A program made the position numbers and the translations under genes. A stretch of 64,000 bases of DNA, taken from NCBI GenBank assembly GCA_951799425.1, contig OX637394.1:46914142-46978141 (forward strand), given 5' to 3'. Position 1 is the first letter of the stretch. Every line of letters starts with the position of its first letter. This document shows, piece after piece, positions 10,364 through 22,318 of this stretch. The notes below the pieces were generated by a model. It was not told the origin of the DNA. It searched no databases and was given only the letters and a program-made list of their open reading frames with translations. This DNA is from Ilex aquifolium (lineage: Eukaryota; Streptophyta; Magnoliopsida; Aquifoliales; Aquifoliaceae).

Positions 10364-11780
10364 AGGGCAAATATGATATATTTAGAATTTTACATTTGTC
10401 CTTGCATTGTACAGATTACAGATAATTTCAAATGAAATTAATGGGTTAGAAGTGAATAATTTTCGACACCACCCAGAAAATGACTCGCTCCAACATGAAT
10501 AATAAATGAGTCGAAATAGTGTAAAACACAAATACCTCAAATTTTAAGATACGATAAACATGTTTAATTGTTACTGTATAAATAAAATATCTATTTTTTT
10601 ATCACTTTTTATTAGGTATTAACATAAAATCCTTGAAAATTGAGAGATTTTTTAGTTGTATTTGTGATTAGCTGAATTTAATGAATTTTTAGTTTATGAA
10701 ATAAACTATGAGTTAAGAGTTTAGCTTAGAAAAATTCTCGTTTTAGTCCTATATGTCTTATTCAGACTTATATGGGTCAATCAAACACGAAACAATATTA
10801 AATAGACTAGATTAACGTCAAGACATCTGACATAATTAATTAAATAGATTAAATTATAGTTAATTAAAACTTACACAAATTCAAAATAAAATGATCTAAA
10901 CAAGGCTGGCGACGATCGATTTTCAACTCTATTCTACATGCATGCAATTATCTCCAAGACATCGGATGATGTCATTCTAACGAATAAATGATGCTATAAA
11001 TATATCAACACTTCATTAACTTGTACTATTAATTATGCTATCATCTTCTTTGGTAGGAAGTGCCTTTCCAACTGATATAACAAATCATTATCCTTTTAAT
11101 ATTTTAATTTATCACTTTTGGTTGTGGGCCCAGTTAATAGATTGTATTGTCTGTGCAAATTTTCGTTCTAGGTGTACAAGATTTTCTGTTATGGCGGGAT
11201 GTATGCATGATAAGTGATAGAGTACCATATTTAATTTTATTTTTTTGAAAAAATTAATTTTCAAATTTAAATCCACGATGACAATGGGATGCATACAATT
11301 TTTAAACCTGGAAATCGACATCTGCATAGGCACCATACAATTTTTTTTTTTTTTTGGGTGAGTTGCAAGAACTCGTGGGTATTTACCGATTGATATTAGT
11401 TTGGTCTCTAATGTAGCATTTGGTACGTAGAAATATTTTTACATGAAAATAAAACGAAGGTGGAAATTGAATGAACATAGTAATAAAATGGAATTGAATG
11501 GACATAGGAATAATTTAAGTAAAAAGTTTAGTCAAAATTGGAGATGGCCTAAGTCCAGTTATAGTGATGAATACTTTTGGAAAACTTTCTCATTGGTGAC
11601 ACTTTTCCTAATTAGTGGAAATGTGGGTGTAAAATGACCATATATACACAAATTTGGAAAATTAGGTGTGACCTCTTGCCATTTTACTGTTACAACTTTA
11701 ATTATGGATGACAATTCTAGAAAGCCAGTGTGTGTTAGGTTGTACCACGTTTTTAATTAATGATTTCAAGTAGAATAATA
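10364..11780. other. AT-rich flank without a recognisable gene
   Basis: I see no coding similarity, RNA gene or clear repeat here. A TATA-like GCTATAAATATA near 10992 precedes a 60-codon frame at 11035-11217, which I do not recognise and do not call a gene. A T-run lies at 11340-11356. This and 27150-28049 are the stretches most likely to be non-transposon host DNA. Confidence 0.5.
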
Positions 11781-11936
11781 CTATGTAATTCAAATCTGCA
11801 ACCTAAAGTTGCATCCCAAATAAAGGAGAATTATTGGATCAGTGGGTCCCATTTAAAAAAATTGATGGGACCCACTCATCCAATGATCCCCCTTCATTTA
11901 GGATACAAATTTGACTTGCAAATTTAGATTACATAG
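11781..11936. mobile_element. MITE with TA target duplication, hairpin-forming
   Basis: About 156 bp flanked by TA on both sides (11779-11780 and 11937-11938). It starts CTATGTAATTCAAATCTGCA, and the reverse complement of its end reads CTATGTAATCTAAATTTGCA. The two halves pair along almost their whole length, with the core GTGGGTCCCAT and ATGGGACCCAC around a short A-rich loop. TA duplications and a C-first inverted repeat fit a Tc1/Mariner-type MITE. The end does not match the common Stowaway end, so the subfamily is uncertain. Confidence 0.7.
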
Positions 11937-12228
11937 TATGTCCCTTTCAACTAAGCCTAATACTTGGCAATATCATGCGGAATTCGTCATTGTCGTGTGA
12001 AAATTTGTTTATCAAATATTCGTTTTATTTTAAGTCATATATAATTGAATTTATAATGTGCATAAATCTTTTATTTGTAGGTTCTTATCAATTCTTTTAT
12101 TCAGTATTGATTCATATCCGATTAACAGATCATATTAAAACACCAACCCTAAATTGAGTAGGTTTGAGATTTCCCAACGCCTACCCCATCTCGATGAGTT
12201 ATAGATAACCATGAAGGAACATTGAAGG
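11937..12228. other. AT-rich flank ending in a 56-bp tandem repeat split by the Tat insertion
   Basis: There is no gene. From 12196 begins GAGTTATAGATAACCATGA, a 56-bp unit continued after the Tat element at 22890 and repeated once more there. The Tat element thus landed in a small host tandem repeat. The target duplication GAAGG occupies 12224-12228. Confidence 0.6.
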
Positions 12229-12769
12229 TGATGATGTTATTTTTATATGGATGAGCAGAAGGTGTGTGGATTGTTTTGGACAAGTTGGATCTGAGCTTCA
12301 AGGCTCATGGGGTTCGCAATAAAAGATTTGGGGGATTGGGGTGATTCACACAGACAAAGTATAGTGGTTCGCCGGCCCTGAAGCTCAGCTAGTCCACCCT
12401 TCAATGGAGGCTCTTACTCCTCTCTTTTTCTTTATCGATCGTTCTCCCTCAGTACAATTTTTGGGTCGTCCCCTTCAATGGAGGCATTACCTAGTTTTTA
12501 TAGGGTTGTTCCCTATTTTGTCATTCGTATGGTTCTCCTAGATTTCAGGAGGGAATCTTGATTAGTTGAAAGTTATTCGCCTTAATTCTAGCTTTCCACT
12601 CCGCTGGGGGTGCTGGCTGTTATCCAGCTACCCCCTATTTACTCTTGCTATTATCTTTTCCGGGGTAGAGTTTTAGCTCTGGTTTTCTGAACTCTGTGCG
12701 TCTAGCCCGACCTCCCGATCTGACCTCTTCTCCTGAGCTCATGTCTAGAACTTATTTTAGGTATCAACA
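12229..12769 (-). mobile_element. 3' LTR of the 12-22 kb Tat element
   Basis: 541 bp; on the minus strand it runs from TGTTGATACC to ACATCATCA. It is homologous end to end to 22319-22884 but 25 bp shorter. Confidence 0.93.
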
Positions 12770-12786
12770 GTTACCCCCCAGCCCTT
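12770..12786 (-). promoter_or_regulatory. Polypurine tract of the 12-22 kb Tat element
   Basis: On the minus strand this reads AAGGGCTGGGGGGTAAC, directly before the 3' LTR. The same GGGCTGGGGG core precedes the LTRs at 9669 and 63250, tying the three elements together. Confidence 0.8.
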
Positions 12787-12956
12787 GGTCCAAGCGAGAT
12801 TGGGTAAGGGCTGAGCTTCTCTTTTTTTTTTTTTTTTACCGGGCTAGGCCAGCACGTGTCTGGTCCTAACTTGCACGTGAGAGTTGCTTTGTGACGGTTT
12901 TCTGTAATCATGGCCTCCTCGATTCCCGCACTCATTACAGCCCACACCTTTCAAGT

Positions 12957-12963
12957 TATAAAT
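12957..12963 (+). promoter_or_regulatory. TATA box of the antisense gene in the Tat element
   Basis: TATAAAT on the plus strand within AAGTTATAAATGCCC, 188 bp from the LTR edge. Two CACGTG G-boxes lie upstream at 12853-12858 and 12874-12879. It faces away from the LTR, toward the extra gene that starts at 13411. Confidence 0.55.
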
Positions 12964-13410
12964 GCCCACACGGCTGTCAGAACCCCTTTTCTTCTTCTGT
13001 TCAACTTCCCTCTTCGTACCTCTCCTTTCGATTCCTTGGTTTCCTGCTCAAAGTCAAGTTTCCTCGGTTCGATTCAAAGATTTTCATTGCCCTTCTCCTG
13101 TGATTTCTCCCTTGGTTGTGGCTCGTTGTTCATCTTAAGCTAGGTACGTTTCTTGTCCTTCTTCACCTCTTTTCTCGTTCTGGATCCCTCGAGTTCGAGG
13201 TGGTTGTTGTACTTTTGGGCTTTTCGGTTCTTTTATTTCTGGAATCGGGATTATTGCTTGTCCCCTCTTCCCCTCTTCGTGGACTGGTGTTCTATTGTGA
13301 GAATCCTCGGCATTGGGAGCTACTGTGCTGACCCTAGGGTTATTAGGGAGAGCTTAATTAGCATTCCCCCTCTCTACCGCTCTTTCAATTTGCCCTTCTC
13401 TTGTCCTATC

Positions 13411-16081
13411 ATGTCTATTTCCTCTGGAGCCACCCCTTCCTCTGTTTCCCTCCTAGGCGGAAAATCTGCCGAGGAGGATACTGACCTAGGAGATGTAGGT
13501 GTTGAAATTGACAACTTCCCGGGCATAGATTCTATTGATGCGGGGGTAAATGTTGGGGAACCTCCCTCAACATCCGCTCATGTGCCCCCTAAGCCTAGTA
13601 AAGGTAAGGGCAAGGTGAGCGAGGTGGGAATCCCTTCTGCGGGCATAGGAGCTGCCTTCAGTTATGCAGAACGCGTGGGCGCTAGTGTGGTCGATCCCTC
13701 TTTCCTGAAGGCTCTCGGGGCCCGCTACGGGTTTCCTCTTGGAGTTCGACCTTGGAGCCCTGATGCATCTACCTCATATGTCACCCAAGTTCATAAGAAG
13801 TTCTGTTTCTTTGTGGTCGCCTTTGAGAACGGCCTTCGCTTTCCAATACATCCCTTCATTAAGGGCGTTTTGCAACACTTTAACGTTTGTCCTGCCCAAC
13901 TCTCTCCTAACTTCTGGGGTGTGCTAGTAGGTCTCCTTGTTTACTTTAAGACCCATAAGCTTGGAGTGCCCACTGTTCCCATACTTATGGAGCTTTTTAA
14001 CGTTAAACACAACTCTTCTGAGGGCTTTTTATACATTTCAAAACGGGCATCAGCCAAGTTGATCATATCTGATCTCCCGAGCTCCCACAAGAGCTGGAAA
14101 AAGAATTACTTCTTTGTGGGAGGCACTCAATGGGAGTACGACCCTACAGATAGGACAGACACCCTCCCAATTCCTAAAGCGTGGTCTGCCCCAGATAACA
14201 TGGGTAAGTTCTCAGCCGAGCTGCCTGAGATCAGATTTTTATTTGCCCCCTCCCCTGACTTCATTCTGCCTTCATCACTCCTCAGGTAAGCGCTTTGAGC
14301 TTAGTACTGAAGATAAGCAGGTGCTGCTAAAGTTGGAGAAGTGCACGCCAAAGAGATATTCTGAACTCATCCAGCCCTGGGTTCTGGTGGATCAAGGGCT
14401 GAGCCCCCCCGCGGTGACGATAGCCATCCCACTTTCGACTGTCAGCGTTGAAGGAGTGGAAGGTGGCGTCCACTTGGTTGACTTTATTGCCTTTAATTCC
14501 ATCTCTTTCTTCTTTTTCTTCTTTTTTTTTTTTAAACTCGCCCAGTTTAGTTCTTCCAGGTTCTTCCATAATGAAGCCCACCTCTGAGGAACTCCAGGCC
14601 AAAATCGATCAGTTAGCGAAGAGTGGGAAAGGTAGCAAACGGAAAGCTGTGGTCGGCTTTGGAAGTAGCCCCGTTACTCGGGCTAAGATTCAAAAGTTGG
14701 GGGTGCCCTCTTCTTTTCCAGCTTCGACTTCAACAAAGCAGGTCCAACCGTTGAACACCCCACAAGTCGTTGAGGCCTGCCTCCCCTCAAGGGTTCAGCC
14801 TGCTTCAGGGCGAACTCATGAGCTAGACGAGGCTTCCCCTTCCTCGTCTGAGGTCAAGGAAGCCTTGAGGTTGGTCCCCGACCTTCAACCTGGTACTTTC
14901 TCTTATAGTCCTTCTGGGAAGATTATCAAATTTTTTCCGAAGAAACTTGGGTGTGATGAAGAAAAGAGCCCCAAGGTGAAGGAGAGTGAGGACTCCTTTT
15001 TTTAGAACAAAGAGCTTGCTGCTGGGGCCATTTCTTCTGTTCTTACTGATTTTGACGTTCAAAAGGATTCTTCTATGCCTCTTGAGGAGACCATCAGCTC
15101 GGCTCTTTAGGGAACAGCTGTCGTAAGTTCTTGCATTCTCGTACATCCATTTATCTTTACGTCATAACCTTATGCTTACCTTTTCTTGTTTTCTCTCTTG
15201 TCCCCAGCTGGCTCTCCACGTAAAGGGTTTAGTGAGCAGGATCCAATCATCGGAGAGTTCTGTCAAAGCTTTAAAGGCATACGAGGTTAAGGTTGCCCAA
15301 CTCGCCTTTGACAATGACGACCTTCGAGCTCAGGTGACAGGTTTCAAAGAGAAATTGGAGAACCATGCTTCTTCCCTTCAGGGCTTACAAGCGGCAAAAG
15401 ATAATGCTGAAGAAAGAGAAATGAAAGCCAGGGATGAGCTAAGAATGGCCAGGGAAGAGCTGAAACTTAAATCTGAGGCCTGGGCTAAGACCAGTCAAGA
15501 AGCCTTTGAAGAGCATAAAGAAGGACTATCTCGCTGTGACTGAGGCAAATGCTGCACTCTGCTCCGAGCTCGAGGCGCAGAAAACTCTTGTCAAGGAAAA
15601 AGATGATGTTATTGCTGAGTTGAGGGATGACGTCACCACCCAGTAGGCCACAGGATGGCTAGCCTTCAAACACCGAGCTGCGAAGACCTATCCAGACCTT
15701 GACTTCACCTTTACTATTCCCACTGAGGAGGAGCTGGAGGAGACTGATACAGATGGTGAGGGGGACAGCTTGGCTCCTCCAGACTTTACCTCAGAAGGTG
15801 TTGAGATGTCCATCCCTCCTGCTGAGACCTCTAAAGCCCGTTCTACTGGGGCAGGCTCTGTTATTACAATTCCCGAGCTCCCAACTGTAACTTCTGTTGT
15901 TTCTGCCACTGTACCGTTCTCGGCTGACCTTGTGAATGAGGCCCTTGCTCAGAATTCATCATCAATAGGAACAGAGATCCGTGTAGCTGGCACCCCTGGA
16001 AGTTCTCCTCTTCTGCCTGCTGCCGAAGGCTCATCTGCTGAGTTGCAGAATCCTTCACTTACACCTTCCCTAGACACTTAG
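13411..16081 (+). pseudogene. Antisense extra gene of the Tat element (PF04195-like), remnant c
   Basis: Most complete copy of the family here. From the ATG at 13411 (MSISSGATPS) it has an acidic Ser/Pro leader, then the signature block CFFVVAFENGLRFPIHPFIK followed by GVLQHFNVCPAQLSPNFWGV, then GFLYISKRAS and SDLPSSHKSWK. Further blocks (about 14288-14420, 14570-15005, 15207-15543) are separated by pyrimidine-rich stretches ending in AG and preceded by GTAAGT-like sequences, so an intron-split gene is likely. The third and fourth blocks are Lys-rich and then coiled-coil. An acidic tail follows to 16081. It is antisense to gag-pol. The function is unknown and the copy is broken. It might act as a regulator or accessory protein of the element, but that is conjecture. 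Confidence 0.7.
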
Positions 16082-16310
16082 AGCTCTCTCCATGTTCATG
16101 TGACTCTAATTTCATGTTTAATGTACTTTGACCCCGTACTCTGAAATACAAACTTTTCAAAACAATTTATGTTCTGAACTTCCGCTTCGAAATGTAATGT
16201 GACTTCTGGTTTGAAACATAATTATGCTTTCCTTTGCTTTGTGTTCCCCTTGCCCTCATTGCTTCGAGAAGTACTTCGGTTCTTCTTAAAACAAAATCAT
16301 TGACTTTATG

Positions 16311-16690
16311 AGTTGCAGGGCTCTTTTCCTGAACTAAGGAATTCATTGTGAGCTACAGGGCTCTTTTCCTGAATTAAGGAATTCATTGTGAGCTACAGGG
16401 CTCTTTTCCTGAACTAAGGAATTCATTATGAGCTACAGGGCTCTTTTCCTGAATTAAGGAATTCATTGTGAGCTACAGGGTTCTTTTCCTGAATTAAGGA
16501 ATTCATTATGAGCTACAGGGCTCTTTTCCTGAATTAAGGAATTCATTGTGAGCTACAGGGCTCTTTTCCTGAATTAAGGAATTCATTGTGAGCTACAGGG
16601 CTCTTTTTATGAATTAAAGAACTCATCATGAGCTGCAAGACTCTTTTTATGAATTAAAGAACTCATCATAAGCTGCAAGGGCTCTTTTTA
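16311..16690. repeat. 40-bp tandem repeat between convergent pol and antisense gene
   Basis: About nine copies of a 40-bp unit containing GAGCTACAGGGCTCTTTTCC and GAATTAAGGAATTC. The first seven are nearly identical and the last two are more diverged. It lies exactly between the end of the antisense gene (16081, plus strand) and the end of integrase (16768, minus strand). Retand-type Tat elements are known for amplified tandem repeats in this part. The role is unknown; a shared 3'-end or insulator function is only a guess. Confidence 0.85.
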
Positions 16691-16767
16691 GCTTCTTCAT
16701 GGAAACAGGCAGGCATGAATCGAAAACTTGGTTATTTTATTGAAAATAATCTCATTACAAGGGAAAC

Positions 16768-19700
16768 TTACTGAAAAAATTTCTTAAGGTGTTCTGCGTT
16801 CCAAGAATGAGGTAGGATTTTTCCTTCTTCTGTTTGCAGCTCATAGTTTCCAGGTCTAATTATTTTTGAGATGATGTAGGGGCCCTCCCAATTGGGTCCC
16901 AATTTGCCATCAGTGGGATCCTTTCTCGCAGGCAAAAGCTTTCTAAGTACCAAATCTCCTACCTTGAGGCTCCTCTGCTTGACCTTCTTGTCGTAGTACC
17001 TTGTGGTCTTCCTCTGATATCTCTGAATGTTCTGCAGAGATCTTTCTCTTTTTTCTTCTAAGAGATCAAGATTTAATAGAAGGGATTCATCGTTATGCCC
17101 GGGCTCAGCAAACTCAGTTCTGGGGGAGGGGTGTCCTATCTCCACTGGTGACACTGCTTCAGTCCCGAAAGCCAAAGCAAACGGTGTTTCCTGAGTTGCC
17201 ACTCTGGAGGTTGTCATGTAGGGCCATAAGACCTCTGGAAGATACTCTACCCATTTCCCTTTCAGCGACTCGAGTTTGGTCTTCAAGGCCGCTTTAATTG
17301 TCCTGATAGTCACCTCAGCTTGCCCATTGGATTGCGGATGAGCTGGGGCAGAAAAATAGTTCTTTATTCCGAGCTTTGTGCAGAACTTTTTGAACTTAGG
17401 ATTGTCAAATTGCTTTCCGTTGTCAGAGACAAATGCCCTAGGTACTCCAAATCTACAGATTATTGACTTTCAAGTGAAGTTTTGAACCTTCTGCTCCGTG
17501 ATTGTTGCCAGTGGCTGTGCCTCCGCCCATTTAGTGAAATAATCCACTCCGACGATGACGAACCTACATTGCCCTGTGCCGGTGGGTAGAGGGCCAAGAA
17601 TGTCCAATCCCCACTGTTGAAAGGGCCAGGGACTTACCACCGAGGTTAGGAGCTCTGGCGGGCAGTGTGAAATGTTGGCATGCACCTGGCAGACCTTACA
17701 CCTTCTAACCAGATTGGTGGTATCCCTCAGCATAGTAGGCCAGTAATATCCTTGCCTCAAAGCCTTCCCTGCCAGTGCTCTAGCTCCAATATGGTTGCCA
17801 CATATTCCCTCATGAATTTCCCTTAATATGTAATCAGCGTCCTCCTCTCCCACACATCTTAGAAGAGGCATCGAAAAACCTCGTTTGTACAAGTTCCCTT
17901 GCAAAATGGAAAACCTAGCTGATCTGGTTCTTAGCTTTGCGGCTTCTTTGGGATCCTCTGGCAAAGTCCCATTTTGTAGAAACCCTATGATAGGGTCCAT
18001 CCAGCTCGTTGGGGTTTGTACTGGTAGTACTTCTTCATTCTCAATGCACACAGATGGATGTGCCAAGTGTTCTACTGGAACCAACCTGTCTAAATTTTCT
18101 TGCGAAGTTGTTGCCAGCCTTGCTAGGGCGTCTGCTCCTGAATTTTTAGATCTTGGGACATGTCTGACCTCAACTTGCACAAACTTCTTGATCAGTTCTT
18201 GCACCTTTCTGAGGTAAAGGGCCATTTTCTCACTCCTGGCCTCATAAGATTCTTCTATCTGTTTTACAACGAGCTGGGAATAACTGCAGACCTCTAGCTG
18301 TTCTGCCTCCATTGAGTGCGCAAAAGTGAGACCGGCAATAACAGCTTCATACTCCGTCTCATTGTTTAAAGCCTTGAACCCGAACCTAAGGGCGTATTCG
18401 ACGTCTACTCCATCCGGGGAGGTCAGAATTAAGCCTGCACCACTCCCATGGGCATTGGCTACTCCATCCACTGAAAGTCTCCAAATAGGGAGGTCAGGCA
18501 CTAGCCGGGTCGCCTCCCGTAGGCGCTGCTGTTGTAAATTCTGTGATGAAATCTGCCAATATTTGTCCTTTGATGGCTGCTCTTGGCTTGTACCTGATAT
18601 CAAACTCGCTGAGTTCAATGGCCCATCTGACCAGCCTTCCCGAAGACTCTGGCCTATGTAACACCTACTTCATTGGCTGATCTGTTGGAACCTCGATAGT
18701 GTGAGCCTGAAAGTATGGTGTAAGCCTCCTCGCCGTTGTGACCAGAGCTAAAACAAGTTTTTTCATCTTCGGGTACCTCTCTTCTGCCCCCCTAAGAGCT
18801 CTGCTGCAGTAGTATACAGGTTGCTGAGCTCTTTCACGCTCTCTCATAAGCACTGCGCTTGTCGAGTAATCTGAGACCGCTAGATATAAAGTAAGCACCT
18901 CACCTTCCCTGGGGCTTACCAGGATGGGGGGAGAGCTCAAATACTCCTTTAGTGACTTAAATGCCTCTTCACATTGAGCATCCCATTCGAACGCTTTCCT
19001 CAAGATTCGAAAGAAAGGCTGGCATTTATCACTCGATCGGGACACAAAACGACTCAGGGCAGCTATTCTTCCCGTCAGACGTTGGATCTCTCTGGTATCT
19101 GATGGCGGCTACATGTCCAGTACTTTTTTTACCTTTTCTGGGTTAGCCTCAATTCCTCTGTTGTTGACTATGAAACCTAGGAATTTTCCTACTAATACTC
19201 CAAAAGCACATTTAGCGGGATTGAGTTTCATCTTGTACTCCTTGAGGAACTCGAATGATTCTACTAGGTGCTGGATGTGAAGTTTTGCTTTGAGAGAATT
19301 TACCAGCATGTCGTCAATGTAAACTTCCATGGACGTCCCAATCTGCTTTTGGAACATCCGATTCACCAGGCGTTGATATGTGGCTCCTGCATTCTTCAAC
19401 CCAAAAGGCATGACCTGGTAACAGTATGTTCCTTGTTCAGTGACAAAGGAGGTCCTTTCTTGGTCGTTAAGGTCCATCATGATCTGATTGTAGCCTGAGA
19501 AGGCGTCCATGAAGCTTAGGAGCTTGTGGCCAGCTGTGGCGTCCACTATTAGGTCAATTTGAGGTAGAGAAAAAGTATCTTTGGGACAGGCTCGGTTGAG
19601 GTCTGTGAAATCAATGCAGAGTCGTCATTTGCCATTGGTCTTCTTGACGAGGACCACATTTGCTAACCAAAGAGGGTAATCCACCTCCCTAATGGCTTGG

Positions 19701-20558
19701 CATGAAGGAGTTTGCTGACCTCCTCATTGATTATCTTTTGTCGTTCTGGGGCGAAGCTTCTTTGCCTTTGTTTGACAGGTTTGCTAGCGGGATTCACGTT
19801 CAGTTTGTGTGTGATAACCAAGGGGTCTATACCTTCCATGTCTTCCTGTTTCCAGGCAAACACTTCCATGTTTCTCTTCAGGAATTGAATAAGGAGGTTC
19901 TTGATTTCTTTGCTTAGCTTGGTTCCGATGTAAACAAGGTGCTCCGGCTCGTCATCGAGTTGAACAGGCTCCAGCTCTTTCGATGGGGTCGGTCTGGTGT
20001 CCAGTTCGTCCCACATGTCGAGCTCGTCCAGCTGGATATTTTTAACTTCTTTTTGCTTCACAGAAGCCATGTAGCATTCCCTGGCCATGCGCTGATCTCC
20101 TCGGACCATTCCAACTCCATTCTCAGTGGGAAATTTCATAACTAGATGATAGGCAGAAGGGACAGCTCTTATTGCGTTGATGGAAGGCCTTCCGAGCAGC
20201 ATATTGTATGCAGAAGGAGCGTCAACCACCAGAAATCTTACTGTTGTGGTGGCTTGACAGGGGGGTCTCCCATAGTAATCACGAGCTGAATTGATCCTAG
20301 GGGTAACACCCTCTCCCCTGAGAATCGCAGTAGATGTGCACTCACAGGTTCCAGCTTCTCCCCTCCGATGCCCATTTTATCAAATGCTGACGCAAAGATG
20401 AGGTCTGTAGAGCTGCCATTGTCAATTAGAACTCGATGAACAGTTATATTTGCTACTACAACCCTTACCACCAAAGGGTCGTCATGGGGGAGTTGACAGC
20501 CTTCCAAGTCTGAATCTGATAAGGTGATAGTTGTGTGTAGGCGCGGGGTCTTGGACAC
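16768..20558 (-). pseudogene. pol: Tat pol region: protease, RT, RNase H blocks, integrase (broken)
   Basis: Read on the minus strand. The protease core VLIDNGSSTDLIFASAFDKM lies near 20480. A linker with NMLLGRPSINAIRA follows. RT includes SFMDAFSGYNQI, QVMPFGLKNAGATYQRL and the catalytic YIDDM (near 19320). A first RNase H-like block (18665-19045) contains VYYCSRAL. A second, plant-type RNase H (about 18150-18500) contains LSVDGVANAHGSGAGLIL and NNETEYEAVIAGL. Integrase has the HHCC zinc region (about 17600-17830), GLDILGPLP and VGVDYFTKW, and a C-terminal block with GKLGPNWEGPYII. It copies the RNA genome and integrates the DNA. Several breaks make it a fossil. Confidence 0.92.
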
Positions 20559-20594
20559 AGTATATACCTCGTGAGCCTCCTCGGCTCTGACTCT

Positions 20595-22256
20595 TCATAG
20601 GTAAGCTTTCCTGGCTGAGCTAGATTCTCCTCCTCTTGCGAATCCCCCAGAGATGACTCTGATTTCCCCTAGTGGCTGTTGGTGTGGTGCTGGTGCCTGT
20701 TGCTGAGGTGGTGGTGGTGGAAGAGCTCGGTTTTGATTATCTCGGGCCACAAAGTGACGCAACTGCCCTCGTTGAATCAGAAATTCTATTTCCTTTCTTA
20801 GCTGGATACAATCGTCGGTATTATGGCCATGATCTCGGTGGTAATCACAGTACTTGGTCGGGTCTTTCTTTGCTGGGTCCGCCTTCATTCGGGAAGGCCA
20901 TCTTAGGAACTTCTCGTTCTGCACCTCGCATAGGATTTGAGACACCGAGGCGGTCAGGGGAGTGAGCTGCTGAGGTGCATACCTCAGTTGCAGTTCTGGC
21001 CGTGGAAGGCCTAGTCGATCCTTAACATTGCCCCTTCTTTTTGGGGACCGTTCCATGTCTCTCCTTGGAGACCTATCCTGCTCTCTTTCTTTCCTAGGAC
21101 TTCAGTCCCTTTTCTTCTCCTCTCTCATTTTCTCCTTTCGTGATGATGACGAGCTCCCTACCTTAGAGAGGAGTGCTTCCTCACCGTTTATATACTTCCC
21201 TGCTTTGGCCAACACCTCAGCCATGCTTGACTGGGGTTTCTTTGATATAGAGAACATCAGATCCTTTGATTGTACTCCAAGTCCTGCGATGAAAGCAGTG
21301 ATGGTGAATTTCTCGTTTGGGACATCTACTTTCAAAGATTTTGCATTGAACCTCTGGACATAGGATCGAAGGTTCTCATCAGATCTTTGATTTACATTTA
21401 ACAGGTGATAACTCGGTTTTCTGTAGGTCCGCGCTCCTATGAAGTGAGATACAAAAGAGATTGAAAGTTCCTTGAAGGAGGAGATCGAGGCCGGGGGGAG
21501 CCTATTAAACCAGGCCAAGGCCGATCCTTTCAACGTGATAGCGAAGGCTCTGCAACGCACAGGGTCCTGGTACCCGTGCAGCTCCATCTGATTTTTGTAA
21601 GTATTGAGGTGGTCCATAGGGTCTTTTGTTCCATCAAAGGCTTCCACCTGTGGCATTCTGAATTTTGGTGGAAGGGGGAAGTGTAATATCCCCGTGGTGA
21701 ATGGGGATTCAGTCTGCTGTACTAGCGCTTCCATTGAGACCGGAACCTTGCTCTTTACAGCCTCCTTCATGTGGCTGAGCTCTTGCTGGATGCCCCTGAA
21801 GCGCTGCTCCCAATACTGCTATTTCCCTTCCTGCTGATAGAGGAAGAAATCATCCCTCTCTCCTCCATTGTTTTGGCTTTGCACTTCTTCATTGTGGCCA
21901 TTCCTAGGGGGCAGATGAGCATCCTGTCCCGTGGTCTGGCTATTTTCCCTTCCTTCATTGACCTCCCAGAGGGGATTGAGGTGTTGTTGTTCCCTGCGAT
22001 GGGGGTTATTCTGGCCTTCTTGGGCCAGTCGTGCCTCCTGCGGTCGTTGCAGGAGCTTCAAGAGCTCCTCATTCTGCTGTAGCAAGCGTTGATTGGCTAG
22101 ACGAAGAGCCTCCAACTCATTATTGGTGGGGAGATTTCCCATGGGAGGGTTGACCTCTGGGACATCCTGCGGATGTCTACTGTTGGTGGTTTCTTGTTGG
22201 TTTTGCATTTGTGGTAAGTTTGCTTGACTTTTACTCATGTTGCGAGTTGAGACCAT
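20595..22256 (-). pseudogene. gag: Tat gag region (broken)
   Basis: On the minus strand the first block opens MVSTRNMSKSQANLP and is Gln/Asn-rich. The capsid-like Retrotrans_gag block (21102-21770) includes FRMPQVEAFDGTKDPMDHLN, CRAFAITLKGSALAWFNRLP and LRSYVQRFNAK. The nucleocapsid-like part (20595-21056) carries the zinc-binding pattern CDYHRDHGHNTDDC. Strong similarity to the intact-looking gag at 23982-25109 shows both belong to the same lineage. It is broken in places. Confidence 0.9.
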
Positions 22257-22297
22257 CAGTCACTGAAAGATCAGCGTATTTGTAACAGGAACTGTCG

Positions 22298-22315
22298 TTC
22301 CCACAGACGGCGCCA
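22298..22315 (-). promoter_or_regulatory. Primer-binding site of the 12-22 kb Tat element
   Basis: On the minus strand TGGCGCCGTCTGTGGGAA, three bases after the 5' LTR. The same 18 bases follow the 5' LTR at 23922 in the gag-only element. The matching tRNA was not determined. Confidence 0.85.
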
Positions 22316-22318
22316 AAC

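Noticed and set aside
11035-11217. 60-codon frame downstream of a TATA-like motif
   Set aside because: Short, no recognised family, AT-rich surroundings; not distinguishable from chance.
16311-16690. Regular 40-bp direct repeats as a CRISPR-like array
   Set aside because: Units are contiguous without unique spacers and lie inside a plant LTR retrotransposon.
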